From Tubiluchus corallicola (taxonomy: Eukaryota > Priapulida > Priapulimorpha > Priapulimorphida > Tubiluchidae), in NCBI GenBank assembly GCA_030141605.1, contig JAQGDQ010000847.1, positions 1 through 22,500 on the forward strand: DNA of 22,500 bases. Reading direction: 5' to 3'. A program made the position numbers and the translations under genes. The notes beneath the pieces were generated by a model, which was not told where the DNA came from, did no database searches, and saw only the letters and a list, made by a program, of their open reading frames with translations. Below are positions 9,871-20,369 of the stretch, piece after piece (position 1 is the first letter of the stretch; each line of letters opens with the position of its first letter).

Positions 9871-10745
9871 TAAAGTAGTGCAATATATAGAATTGTTCAT
9901 TATACTGCTAATAGGAAATCCTTAATTGTAGTTAGGATAGACGCCTATGTTGCAAAAACCTTATGTACTAAAATCTTATTCAACACCGAAGCGCTACTTA
10001 CCAACATGGCGCCCAATGGTGATAGTGCGATCAATTCTCTATCCAGTGATCTGCCTCACAGTCACAGGGCTGCCACGCTAAGGCGGTTTTTCTAGACAAA
10101 TGTCTACACCTTACTTAAAATATTGTTACGGAGGCACTCGTGTCGGGCCAGGTATAGGGCCCTCTGCACGCCCTGCTTCCACGTTAGCAGCGACTCACCA
10201 TGCCATCCTGGAATTCGATCCTCTGACTCCCGAGCCAAGTCGAATTCAGTACAATATATACGTGTATAGCAGGTATCGTGATGTCATTTAAACGCTTTGT
10301 GAACGGAAGACATACGCGTGCGATACATCATTCAATTCGACATGAAACGCACAATCAGATGTACTGTGTCAAAATTAATTGTCGCGTTCCGTTTACAAAA
10401 AATGGCGATAAGTAAGATGGTAGATCACCAGAACGTGTAGATTTAGAGTTGCGTTATTGTCGTTGTGAGCCGCCTGAGTTACTAGCCGAAAATCGTCAAA
10501 ATACGTAAATTTTTGAGAATCTATTACTCCTAGGACAAGCACCATTTGTCCAAACAAAAAAGACAATAAAGTGCTACGCGTTGGCTGTCCACAGGCGGCT
10601 CCGTTTTGTTGAACGCTGAACCGTTGCCGTTTTACAGGCCTCACACAAGTCCTGGTGCAAAAAATATACATATTTCCCTATAAATATGTACATATATACC
10701 AGGTATCGACATGACCGAACTTGAGAAGCCAAAAAACGATTCAGC
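9871..10745. other. Intergenic; one short Kozak-like start noted, no gene called
   Basis: At 10005 ATGGCGCCCAATGG in good context opens a 29-codon plus-strand frame. The same place on the minus strand reads ATGTTG followed by GTAAGTAG, a strong donor. No domain or partner exon supports either. The longest frame (10393-10671, minus) matches nothing I know. Confidence 0.4.
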
Positions 10746-10885
10746 GAACTAAACTAAACCAAACCAAACCAAACCAAACCAAACCAAACCAAACCAAACC
10801 AAACCAAACCAGACCAAACCAAACCAAACCAAACTAAACTAAACTAAACTAAACTAAACTAAACTAAACTAAACTAAACTAAACT
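10746..10885. repeat. Two-block pentanucleotide array (AAACC)15 then (AAACT)11
   Basis: After one or two AAACT units, 10756-10830 holds 15 AAACC units (one is AGACC). It switches cleanly to 11 AAACT units at 10831-10885. A single C/T position distinguishes the blocks, so one block probably arose from the other by substitution and separate expansion. GGTTT is not a standard telomeric motif. Confidence 0.95.
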
Positions 10886-11560
10886 ATTCGTTTTCTGGTA
10901 AACTGTTGACTTTGGTTTACTGCATACGGTACACTAAATATATTGTTGCTTTAACTGGTTATTGTTGGTATAACTTTTGAATTAAATCTCACCTGGAGAA
11001 CACGCTGAATATGAAATTCATGCCACATAAGGAACATCCACCAGAGTGGTCTATAGTGGGATAGATCTATAGCCGATCTGACATCCAGTACAGTTTAGCG
11101 CCGCTCAGCGAATTCGCCAGTATGGCTTTTGGGTATAATCAGAAAAGGTAAAACATCTGATGCTTCCATAAACAGGAATATGAATTTCAATTAATAGTCC
11201 GCAAACAAAACTCAATTGCAAATGCTGCAAACTTGTAGCCCGAATTTGGACTAAGGACGTTAATTGTGTTAAAAGCGACAGAAAAACAAGCTTATCATTC
11301 TGAAGGCTGGTCTCGCATGTCGCATGTGATTCCAAGTCCTAATTCTTTCTTCAAGAATTATGTGATTCTGTCGGCAAGTCTGTGCACTTGGTAGTAATTG
11401 CTAGAACAGTTTCAACATTTTCACATTTTCCTTCTACTGGGTATGTTTAGGTTTCGGTAATGTGGTTAATAGCACCATTGAACAAGCATTCTTGAAACTA
11501 ATATTTGTAAAATTAATTTATAAATTTCAATGATCTGTCACCAGCAATTGTGATCAGTAT
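10886..11560. other. Intergenic, 3' of the glycosyltransferase gene; no gene seen
   Basis: The only frame of note (11105-11335, minus, 76 codons) has no recognisable motif and no good flanking splice sites. The rest has stops in all frames. Confidence 0.5.
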
Positions 11561-11566
11561 TTTATT
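11561..11566 (-). promoter_or_regulatory. Possible polyadenylation signal of the glycosyltransferase gene
   Basis: AATAAA on the minus strand about 220 nt after the stop at 11787. Canonical hexamer at a plausible distance; chance occurrence cannot be excluded. Confidence 0.35.
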
Positions 11567-11786
11567 ATTTACCATTTTCGTGACCACTGAGGGACCAGAA
11601 AATAGTAGCACACTACAAACAGTATACGTCCTACTTTTCACATTTATCATTTTTCTAATGAATCATTTTCATAATTTCAGTTGAGGTAGTTTTAGGACGT
11701 TATACAATGCTAATGTAGAGACTATAGTCAACATAAGGCTACTCTTCGTTTTACAAACACGTTTTCGCTCATCTGCCTCAATTAAG

Positions 11787-13031
11787 CTAATCACCAAGTA
11801 ATTCTGCTGCAAGCAGGGCTCTCGCCATTCGTCCAAATGGACTAGTTAAATTCTGAATATTATTTTCATCATGTTGCTTAATAGTGTCTTCTGGTGTCAA
11901 ATAATACCTATGATTGTACATTAGATGAATAGCGTCATACTTGTCCCAGTCTAAATCACCATAGAAGATATCATAACATAAGTTCTCCACACCCAGTCGC
12001 TGCGTCTCAGCATGAACTAGTTCCGGATGCTGCCACAGAACTTTTGTCGTCATCATCTCACTGTGAGTATAATCCGCGTCACTATCGTTGAAAGCACGGA
12101 GCGAGGAATAATATAGATGCAAGAAGGTTGAGTTCACATTTGACATGAGTACTGCATTCGATATGTACTGACCAGCTGGCCAGCCTAAACTAAATGGAAA
12201 CTTTCTGTAAAGATCTAGCGAATTAACTACTATGACGTCATTGTCTAAATAAATTCCACCGAATTTTAGGAGCACTGCTATCCGCGCTACTTCGGATGCC
12301 TGTTCAAGGGTTAGCACTTTTTTGTCATAGATACGTCTGATTCGAGGCATTGGTAAAACCTCGATTTTAGTACTGAAACTAACTAAATAATCCCAATATT
12401 TACCAGAAAGTTTTTTATTGCAGTGAATATAGATCTTTTCAGGATTTACGTTTAATAGCACAGACTTTATACACAACATTTCAACAAACGTTAACATTGC
12501 CTGATTAAAGCGAATGAAATGAACAATATTTGGCACTAGAAACCCGTAGTTGTCTGGACGGCAAGGTGGCGTTTCCATTAGGTTTGGATCAAACAAATCT
12601 CTAGAAATTTCCATATTTCTGAAATGGTGGCTCAAACCTACATCTTCTTCGGTCAAATGTTTGGGATCAGCTGTGTTTAGCTTTTCTCTGCCATTGGCAG
12701 CGCTGACCAGATAATTTTTTATTGTTTGGTTTCGTTCATATCTTTGCATAAATGTAAGCACCTCGTAAGTGGTAACTTCTTGCAAATATTTTTTGTGTAC
12801 ATTTTTAATTCCACGGTGATCAAACTGTGCATGTTTTACTCTTGCGCTGATAGCCATATTGAGAAAACTATGCGAAGGCTCATTTTTGTCTAAGTTACCT
12901 ATTTTGTAGTTTCTTTGGCTTATAAAGACATATAATAACAAAAACTTGATGCAAAGTATATACAAAATGATAACGTTGTAACGTTTATTCACTAATTTGA
13001 ACTTTTTCTTCACAAGCGGTAATAACTTCAT
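11787..13031 (-). CDS. DXD-motif glycosyltransferase (Gly_transf_sug type), type II Golgi membrane protein
   Basis: A 414-codon intronless frame. Residues 1-19 are basic (MKLLPLVKKKFKLVNKR), 20-38 form one hydrophobic span, and the rest is lumenal, the usual type II Golgi layout. PNIVHFIRF (167-175) resembles the PKxIHxIWF start of the DXD-sugar-binding family. The core lies at 243-269: a Glu-Ala-Ser-Glu-Val-Ala-Arg helix (Arg250), then LLKFGGIYLDNDVIVV with Asp263-Asn-Asp265 as the metal/nucleotide-sugar DXD motif. Possible N-glycosylation sites are at 101, 300, 315 and 394. Family members transfer a hexose or N-acetylhexosamine from a nucleotide sugar; donor and acceptor cannot be read from sequence. 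The length is normal and no inactivating change is seen. The first ATG is chosen because the membrane anchor follows directly. Intronless members of this family are common in invertebrates and often form expanded sets, so retrocopy ancestry is possible. Confidence 0.9.
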   Translation of the reverse strand: MKLLPLVKKKFKLVNKRYNVIILYILCIKFLLLYVFISQRNYKIGNLDKNEPSHSFLNMAISARVKHAQFDHRGIKNVHKKYLQEVTTYEVLTFMQRYERNQTIKNYLVSAANGREKLNTADPKHLTEEDVGLSHHFRNMEISRDLFDPNLMETPPCRPDNYGFLVPNIVHFIRFNQAMLTFVEMLCIKSVLLNVNPEKIYIHCNKKLSGKYWDYLVSFSTKIEVLPMPRIRRIYDKKVLTLEQASEVARIAVLLKFGGIYLDNDVIVVNSLDLYRKFPFSLGWPAGQYISNAVLMSNVNSTFLHLYYSSLRAFNDSDADYTHSEMMTTKVLWQHPELVHAETQRLGVENLCYDIFYGDLDWDKYDAIHLMYNHRYYLTPEDTIKQHDENNIQNLTSPFGRMARALLAAELLGD

Positions 13032-13076
13032 ATTGTAAATGCGATCTCCTTCTCGTGTCCCATCACTTCCTTTTTC

Positions 13077-13166
13077 CTGGAAAAGAAACTGAAATGGAAA
13101 ATGAAATTTAACAAAAGATACTAAATTGCAAAAATTTAACCGTTAACATAAAATGACCTTGCTCAC
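13077..13166 (-). other. Probable short 5' UTR intron of the glycosyltransferase gene
   Basis: On the minus strand AAAAG/GTGAGCAAGG gives a donor (intron starts at 13166). CATTTTCCATTTCAG (AG at 13089-13090) and TTTCTTTTCCAG (AG at 13077-13078) are two nearby acceptors 12 nt apart. The intron would be 78 or 90 bp and end about 45-57 nt before the ATG at 13031. No coding potential is needed for this exon. Confidence 0.4.
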
Positions 13167-13500
13167 CTTTTACTTTTTTTAATTCTACTCCCTACTGCGC
13201 ACCTTTTAAACTGAGCTATTAAACAGTTTTAATCATTCGCAATTAAAAAATATGATGTCTATAACACATTTAACGTCACGATTGTTTTTGCCACATGAAT
13301 AGTTAATGATTCAGAGAGAAAAATACAAAAAATCTTTTAACCACATTGTCAAAACAGTCTAAAAGCTTTGCGCTCAGTTTTGTGTCCTTTACATAGCCTG
13401 AAATAAGACTGATGAAATTTATTAGATCTCCATACTGTTATATCTGTTTCAACTCTATATTATCTAGCAACATTTAACGGACTTTTTAAGGCTGCATCAC

Positions 13501-13506
13501 TTTATT
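13501..13506 (-). promoter_or_regulatory. Possible polyadenylation signal for the NPxY receptor exons
   Basis: AATAAA on the minus strand about 178 nt downstream of the proposed stop at 13684-13686. It fits the model but is weak evidence alone. Confidence 0.25.
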
Positions 13507-13683
13507 TTCAGCGAATCCTACAAGGATCGAGGTAAAATTTACACCGATTTGATATGAAATCCAAAGGGTCAAAATTGCAAATTAGTCGCCAATAAGTGTT
13601 GTTTACACTACGGAGATGGATCCCCTTAATCCTTTCATATATTTAGTGACTTCATCCAGTTTCACCTTTCCTCTATTTACACT

Positions 13684-14235
13684 TCATGTTGGTATGAAAA
13701 CTGTCGGTGTCCCTGCATACAATGAAAAGTGCTTCGTCAGAGCTATGCTGTTCCCAGCAGAGAGCAACGAGAGGACGGGTATATATATTCTGTATACAAT
13801 ACAAAATTAAAGCGGGTCGACTTCTAATAACCATATAAAGATGGTAGTCAAGCAAATACCACTACCCATAGTGAGTATTTGCTGTTTACATCATTGTATT
13901 GACTCTTCACATCGTATTCGGATCTAAAAAGTACACTACGTGTAGAGTATTTTCTACTTACTGTAAATGGGGTTAATAAAACCAAAGCGCTGAGTCCTGT
14001 CACTAATGGAGCAGCATAATGAAACCATTAAAAACTTTCTACGTATAAAAAACGTTTGTATCGCAGAAAAAACTGACTTAATGCTACAGGTAACTGGGCG
14101 TAACTTCGAGTGAGATAAGTTAACCAGTTCAGGCGAGAAATAACATTCTAAGTTGTTACGAAATTTTACAACATTGCAGAATAAAGCAACAATAACAATT
14201 AAAGTAACAAAGCCACCAATAAGCAAAACTAGTAC
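13684..14235 (-). CDS. Candidate 3' exons of a single-pass receptor with an FxNPxY tail (partial)
   Basis: On the minus strand an acceptor-like TTTATATATAG (AG at 14236-14237) opens 91 codons that end exactly at a strong donor, ATTTACA/GTAAGTAG (exon end 13962). The segment starts with a transmembrane-like VLLIGGFVTLIVIVALFC, continues with basic VKFRNN, and finishes TQRFGFINPIY. FINPIY fits the FxNPxY clathrin-adaptor signal of LDL-receptor-family tails. A final exon at 13712-13684 (acceptor TTTTCATTGTATGCAG) joins in phase and adds RTPTVFIPT and a stop. The stretch between the membrane span and the NPIY motif is unusually uncharged, so the NPxY part may instead be a separate 35-nt exon (13962-13996). 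I did not find ectodomain exons (LDLa, EGF) upstream, so the family is unproven and the piece may be a remnant. Confidence 0.35.
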
Positions 14236-14239
14236 CTAT

Positions 14240-14970
14240 ATATAAACAGTGCATAGTCAGAAGAAGGAAGTACATTTTACTGAAACAGCAAAAACAAACA
14301 ACTCTTCAAAATATACATCAATATCAGATATAACTAACATATTATTATCAAAAATTACTAACATTAATATAGTTATGTATAAATTTATAACGCTGCTTAC
14401 CCGGAAAAATTACTGTAATCATTGTAAAAACAATTATAAAGAAAAATATCAGGTTCCCAAGCTCAAGATTTCAGACGGCAATTTAGAACCGGAAGGGAGC
14501 AACCTATTACTTGGCAGTCAGCTAAATGTAACAGTTATAGACCTAATTATCGCAGACATTAATAACAATTATATTAAAATTCACAAATCACATTATATGT
14601 ACTCACTTATTAAGTTATTGGCACATTTCACAAAATTAATATGAATATTACAAACAATTAAACACGTTATATATGAGTATATAGAAAACCACGTAGAGCT
14701 CTACATTTGCATTTTGCTAGTTTTACCTTTCCACACTAAATAATTAAGGAAAATAAGTTTACTAGGAAGCAAACGAAGCATAAGCGTTGCAGGTCATCGC
14801 TCTTACTCTACTTGTTGGAGATTACTGTAAATACTGGGTGATTTCATCTTTCACTTGCTGGTATTGTACGGAATCAGAAAGCAGAACATCACACCTCTCT
14901 GCTCATTCTACTCTTTTCCTATGTTAGTTCTACTCATAGAGAACGCACACGTCACACAACAAGCCATAAC
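14240..14970. other. AT-rich region upstream of the receptor exons; no exon confirmed
   Basis: A plus-strand frame (14249-14644) is Asn/Ile/Lys-rich and looks like composition noise. On the minus strand there is a strong donor at 14396-14401 (CCGG/GTAAGC) and another at 14604 (ATAA/GTGAGT), but every adjoining open segment is short and unrecognisable. Confidence 0.4.
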
Positions 14971-14976
14971 ACATAG

Positions 14977-15424
14977 TTGAACATGCAGAATGATGTTGCT
15001 ACATGCAGAAATGGTAGTAAATCGATCAATCATTTGTTATTTCCTGATGATTTGTGCCTTATAGGACCTTCTGTCAACAGTTTACGTAAATTACTAGATA
15101 TATGCGAAAATTTTGCCGTTTCTCACAACATTGTATTTAACGAATCATCATCAACCAAATGTCTATACTTCACCCCTGAGAAGATGCGAAATATTGTAAC
15201 TAGAAAAGGTTTTCTTAATGATAAACCAGTTAATGTCAGTAAAAGTGAAGAATATCTGAGGCACATATTATCTGATGATTATAGTGATGACGTAGATATC
15301 GTTACAAAGCTAAGATTATCCTCAATTCCTAGCTAGACCTATGCAAGAGCTAATGCACTATGTAATAAATTTTATTATTGCTCAAAAAGGTAAAAATATC
15401 TTGTTCAAATCGTATTGCAGTGCA
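14977..15424 (+). pseudogene. Reverse transcriptase fragment (LINE ORF2), degenerate
   Basis: The translated frame contains SINHLLFPDDLCLIGPS, matching the RT catalytic motif with its usual neighbours (NHLxxADDxxLIxPS). The Y/FADD box has become FPDD. SVNSLRKLLDICENFAVSHN and IVFNESSSTKCLYF follow, the regular helix and strand after the catalytic site. At 15334-15336 there is a stop, yet the same frame goes on with TYARANALCNKFYYCSK. A shift into the +1 frame at about 15389 then gives LFKSYCSA before another stop at 15425. The frame is also closed by TAG just before 14977. The Ala-to-Pro change in the active-site box, a stop and a frameshift show it is dead. Confidence 0.88.
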
Positions 15425-15552
15425 TAGGCGTACGGGCCGATCTTTCCAGGGGCCTGAATCACTTTTGCCCGAAAAATTCAGGATCAACTTCGAGGAATTG
15501 TCTCATTTCACCCCATGATCAAAAAAATGCCCGAATTTCGGACACTTTCGTC
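15425..15552. repeat. Unclassified insertion with GCCCGAA motifs inside the LINE
   Basis: Likeness to reverse transcriptase stops at 15424. The next bases (GCATAGGCGTACGGGCC, then TTTTGCCCGAAAAATTCAGG and AAATGCCCGAATTTCGG) are GC-richer and contain two related GCCCGAA words, then run into (GT)n. It looks like another dispersed repeat, but I cannot name it. Confidence 0.45.
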
Positions 15553-15688
<136 letters not shown>

Positions 15689-16015
15689 AATAATGTTCCA
15701 CACTTTTAAGTACATTTGTATTAATGAGAAATAGCTGATATAGCATAAGAAATCGCATATTTACAAGTAATAATGGTATTCTAGGTTGTGATTGTATAAA
15801 CTCTGATGTTTTTTTGAGTTTCTATTTTTTTAAAAACTGGCCAAACATATTATGTGATGATTTCAAGTTATAAATTTTTAGGCATTGTATTTTTAATATG
15901 TATCTTAGATTTTTAGATCTGTTTTATAATTTTTATGTGTATTGTGTATATGTGTAGTACATATAGCACTATATGCACTGAATTAAAATAAAAATTTGAA
16001 TTAAATTAAATTCAA

Positions 16016-16230
16016 CCTTAATAGAGGGCAACTTGCTATAAATAGAAATTTTCCCTTCTATAAGTTTGTTTTTATTATAACAACTATAGTCATGATTATG
16101 TTATTAAGTCATTACTATATCATAATTACAGTCGTTAAGTAACAATTCGGTGCAATATTAATAGTAGCTATACTCATTATAGTTTGTTTCAGCCTGTGAA
16201 AAGACTAATATTGGGTGATATGCAACTTGA
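16016..16230. other. AT-rich spacer; no gene seen
   Basis: Lies between the LINE tail and the SINE-like head. No motif recognised. Confidence 0.5.
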
Positions 16231-17660
<1,430 letters not shown>

Positions 17661-17671
17661 AACACCTTTGC

Positions 17672-17760
17672 CGGTTCATTGGCTCATCTTATAGAGGGAT
17701 GTGCTTGATAACAAGGCAGGCTCAGGTCACGCCACAAACATCTCATTGAGCAACGAGTAG
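17672..17760 (+). repeat. Possible second tRNA-derived SINE head, degenerate
   Basis: TGGCTCATCTTATAGAGG (17680-17697) resembles box A and the D-arm of a tRNA. TGTGCTTGATAACAAGGCA follows like an anticodon region, and GGCTCAGGTCA (17719-17729) resembles box B. Order and spacing are right but several consensus bases are changed. An old SINE head is the simplest reading. Confidence 0.35.
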
Positions 17761-19360
17761 GACCTGCCCTTTACGTGCTTTCTGGTGTGCTGGGTGCTGA
17801 AGTTTATAAAAATACCTGGGCTTACTACAACTTTAAATAAAAGCTAATCAAGCTGTTGATTTTGACTATGTAAACAGGTTCTATCATTTTGGCGTCAACC
17901 CGTAACAAACTAACAATAATGAAATTAAAATTATATAATTACATTTTTTATAAATACGTGTAATAATCTGTTAGGGGATTCCACACACTAAATCATACTA
18001 CACTCATTTCGAAATTTAGTGCTGTCATCATATTAATTGTTATTCTATTAAACGTACACAAGAAATTTCTCAAAAGACAAAAAACGTCCATTTTAAATTC
18101 GACAAATTTTGTTAAAAAAGGACTGTAGTAAAAGTAAATAACTGTTTTAGTATGTAAGCGAGTACGTTTGCGGTCATTTTCTAAATTTTTATAACAGAAA
18201 CGTAGAAATTCCTCACAAGAACAATATAGGTTGAGTTTTGATTTCACAATTTTTTAAAGTGTGCTATTCTATTTTTATACAATTCGGTGCACTTTTAGGT
18301 AGGCCTATATTTACGAGATACACTATCTGTACGGCGCATTGAAGCCTAGTTACACATGTAAATTTAAACTAGGTTCAAAATAACTCCGGCGTTTTTGTTC
18401 AAACTAGGTTAGATACACTCCCATTTGGTTCAGATTACCACTCCAAAAACGAAGTTTATAATCAGTGAAATTATCTTGTAGTTTTAGAATTTACGTTTAT
18501 ACTTAGTTTCGGAAAGGTCAACCCATTACAATTAAAAAGTGCGATTTCAGCAATATGAAAAAAAAGAATAATTTTGCGCAAAACAAGTTTTTTGTTGCAT
18601 GTTCATAAAAATTGCACGAATGTAGGTAAAAATGGCACAGATACAAATGGCACAAATGGAAAAGCAGGAAAAATGGCATGTGTGTGTGTGTGTGTGTTAC
18701 AAATAGTTTCCACATAAACTTTTCCAAACGCTCCGCCAAGTTCGAAAAATACAAAGTTTCGTGTTCGTCTGATTCTTTTGATAGAAAAAGCATAAAGCCA
18801 AGATAAACAGAGGTAGACATAATTAAAATAATAAATAACTGTGCCCTGTTGTACAGTACGTTTAGGAACAATCATTTGTCTGCCTAAGTCCACGACTATA
18901 CCTATTATAAAAAATCGTAAAAAATATTTGGCAGTAAATTACTTGAGTAGCTGCACATAAAACAAAAATTTTTGAACTGATTAACAATGTCAATGATTTT
19001 ACGAACATTTTTAATAAACCGAATTTTAGTATGTGTGCTTTAAAGGATACATAGGCATTCATAAAATCAAAACAATTTTCATCATAAGTCTGTGTATTCA
19101 GAGTCAGATTGGTCTATTTAACAACACACATCAGAAGAATGCCTCGTAACGTCTCGTTATAATATCGCTAAGATGAGTTGACAATTTGCCGTTTTTTATG
19201 TCCATACACTGTGCTTTTACCACACCACAGGCACTTAAGATACACTCTTCCATCATAAAGCGTATATTAACCGGTGAAGTAATTTGGGTATTATTTAGCC
19301 TAATTTTATTTTACCGAGAGTATATTGAAACTTGTGGTAGCTTAAAACTGTTACATCGCA
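17761..19360. other. Intergenic; short (TG)n and local direct repeats only
   Basis: Contains a (TG)n run at 18679-18697, a local AAATGGCACA repeat just before it (about 18630-18660), and two AAACTAGGTT words 43 bp apart (18367 and 18410). No gene, domain or splice-flanked exon was recognised. Confidence 0.5.
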
Positions 19361-20060
19361 AGATGCGAACCTAGTAGCGAACTCAGGCGGGCACGAAACC
19401 TTGCGGTATTCAGGCAAAGTACGTATGTGCAGTTATAATCCCGAAATCAACATTTATTTCACTTGCATGCATGATCATGATATTGCTTTAGGATAGCTTG
19501 CTACTGAACATCCTTGACATAAGTTTAAAGAAAAATTTGTTAATGATGCCAATTTGGATTAACTAGTTATTGGATTTAACTTGTTTTCGGAACTAAACTG
19601 CGAACAATATGGTTAGTATAATGAATTATTAGAACGATTAGCAAATATGTGCACAAATGTGTACATATCAGTAAAAAACGCTGCCGGCTTTTTACATGTA
19701 TACAGGAAACGAGATTGGAAATCTTGGCAAATTACAGTTCTATGTAAATGAACGATGTTGCCAACTAAAATACGTCATTGAGCCCTGGGTTACTGAATTT
19801 CTTCTTTAGCTTATAAATGAACGGGCGTCAATTAGTCTGAATAAGTCTGAGGCAAGCATAGTTGTCATAGTGAATTGCCTGGGTCAGAATCAGTATGTGA
19901 GCGAGCACTTTCCAAATTAATCTAATTACGACGCTAGCTTCTTCCTAAGATGCCTGTATTAAAGAAACAAGCTGAAAAGATTTTATTAAAAGCTTTCACA
20001 GTCGCCATGTTTTAGTTGCCAGTGTTCTGAAATACTGCTAAATTTTCGGATTCCTTTGCG
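19361..20060. other. Upstream region of the candidate exon at 20242; no gene seen
   Basis: A minus-strand box B-like GGTTCGCATC (19362-19371) has no good box A partner. The remainder is AT-rich with no recognisable content. Confidence 0.45.
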
Positions 20061-20067
20061 TTGCTTG

Positions 20068-20120
20068 TATATATACCGGACAAGCATCCGAATAATAATC
20101 CGACGATCCGGGCTAATCCG
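20068..20120 (+). promoter_or_regulatory. TATA-like box and clustered TAATCC/ATCCG motifs
   Basis: TATATATA lies at 20068-20075, about 170 bp before the candidate start codon. ATCCG occurs four times in 35 bp (20086, 20098, 20106, 20116). Two of these sit in TAATCC (20096-20101 and 20114-20119), the core site of Lys50 paired-like homeodomain proteins such as Otx and Goosecoid. Function is inferred from motif and position only. Confidence 0.3.
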
Positions 20121-20241
20121 GTCTTGTACCACCTTGATTAAATTCGGGAAAAATCTTTATCGATTTGCGCATCTCGGTTTTGGTAAGAAGAGACGACGAC
20201 CCAGCTTGCGCATTCAGAGCTTCTCTTTCTGATTAGTACTG

Positions 20242-20368
20242 ATGTACATCTCACCTAGTATGTCTGAATCACATCATCCTCTAATGGCTACATCAGGGTA
20301 CACTATACACGGACTGCTTAACACACCACAAACGCAATCAGCCAACGTGTTCGCTAGTAAATACACTG
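20242..20368 (+). CDS. Candidate first (or internal) coding exon with an eh1/octapeptide-like motif, partial
   Basis: Two in-frame ATGs (20242 and 20260) open a frame that runs to a strong donor, AAATACACTG/GTAAGTAG (exon end 20368, phase 1). From the second ATG it encodes MSESHHPLMATS, then GYTIHGLLNTPQTQ, then SANVFASKYT. YTIHGLLN fits the Groucho-recruiting eh1/octapeptide pattern [F/Y/H]-[S/T]-I-x-x-[I/L]-L found in Pax, paired-like and other homeodomain repressors. ACATCTCACCTAG at 20247-20259 could also act as an acceptor, making this an internal exon. A stop (TGA) lies upstream in frame. The DNA-binding domain was not found in the window, so the family is not assigned. A 26-nt exon at 20903-20928 could follow in phase. 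Confidence 0.45.
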
Positions 20369-20369
20369 G

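Noticed and set aside
10190-10240. Minus-strand box B-like GATCGAATTCC with a TGGCTCGGG box A-like word
   Set aside because: Only about 9 bp separate the two words, far too close for a tRNA-derived promoter.
10393-10671. 92-codon minus-strand frame
   Set aside because: Not repetitive, but no recognisable domain, no supporting splice sites and no membrane or signal sequence.
14249-14644. 131-codon plus-strand frame
   Set aside because: Asn/Ile/Lys-rich composition typical of AT-rich noise, no motif, and it begins at a non-ATG codon.
19355-19415. Minus-strand tRNA-like segment with box B GGTTCGCATC
   Set aside because: No acceptable box A at the right distance and no cloverleaf.
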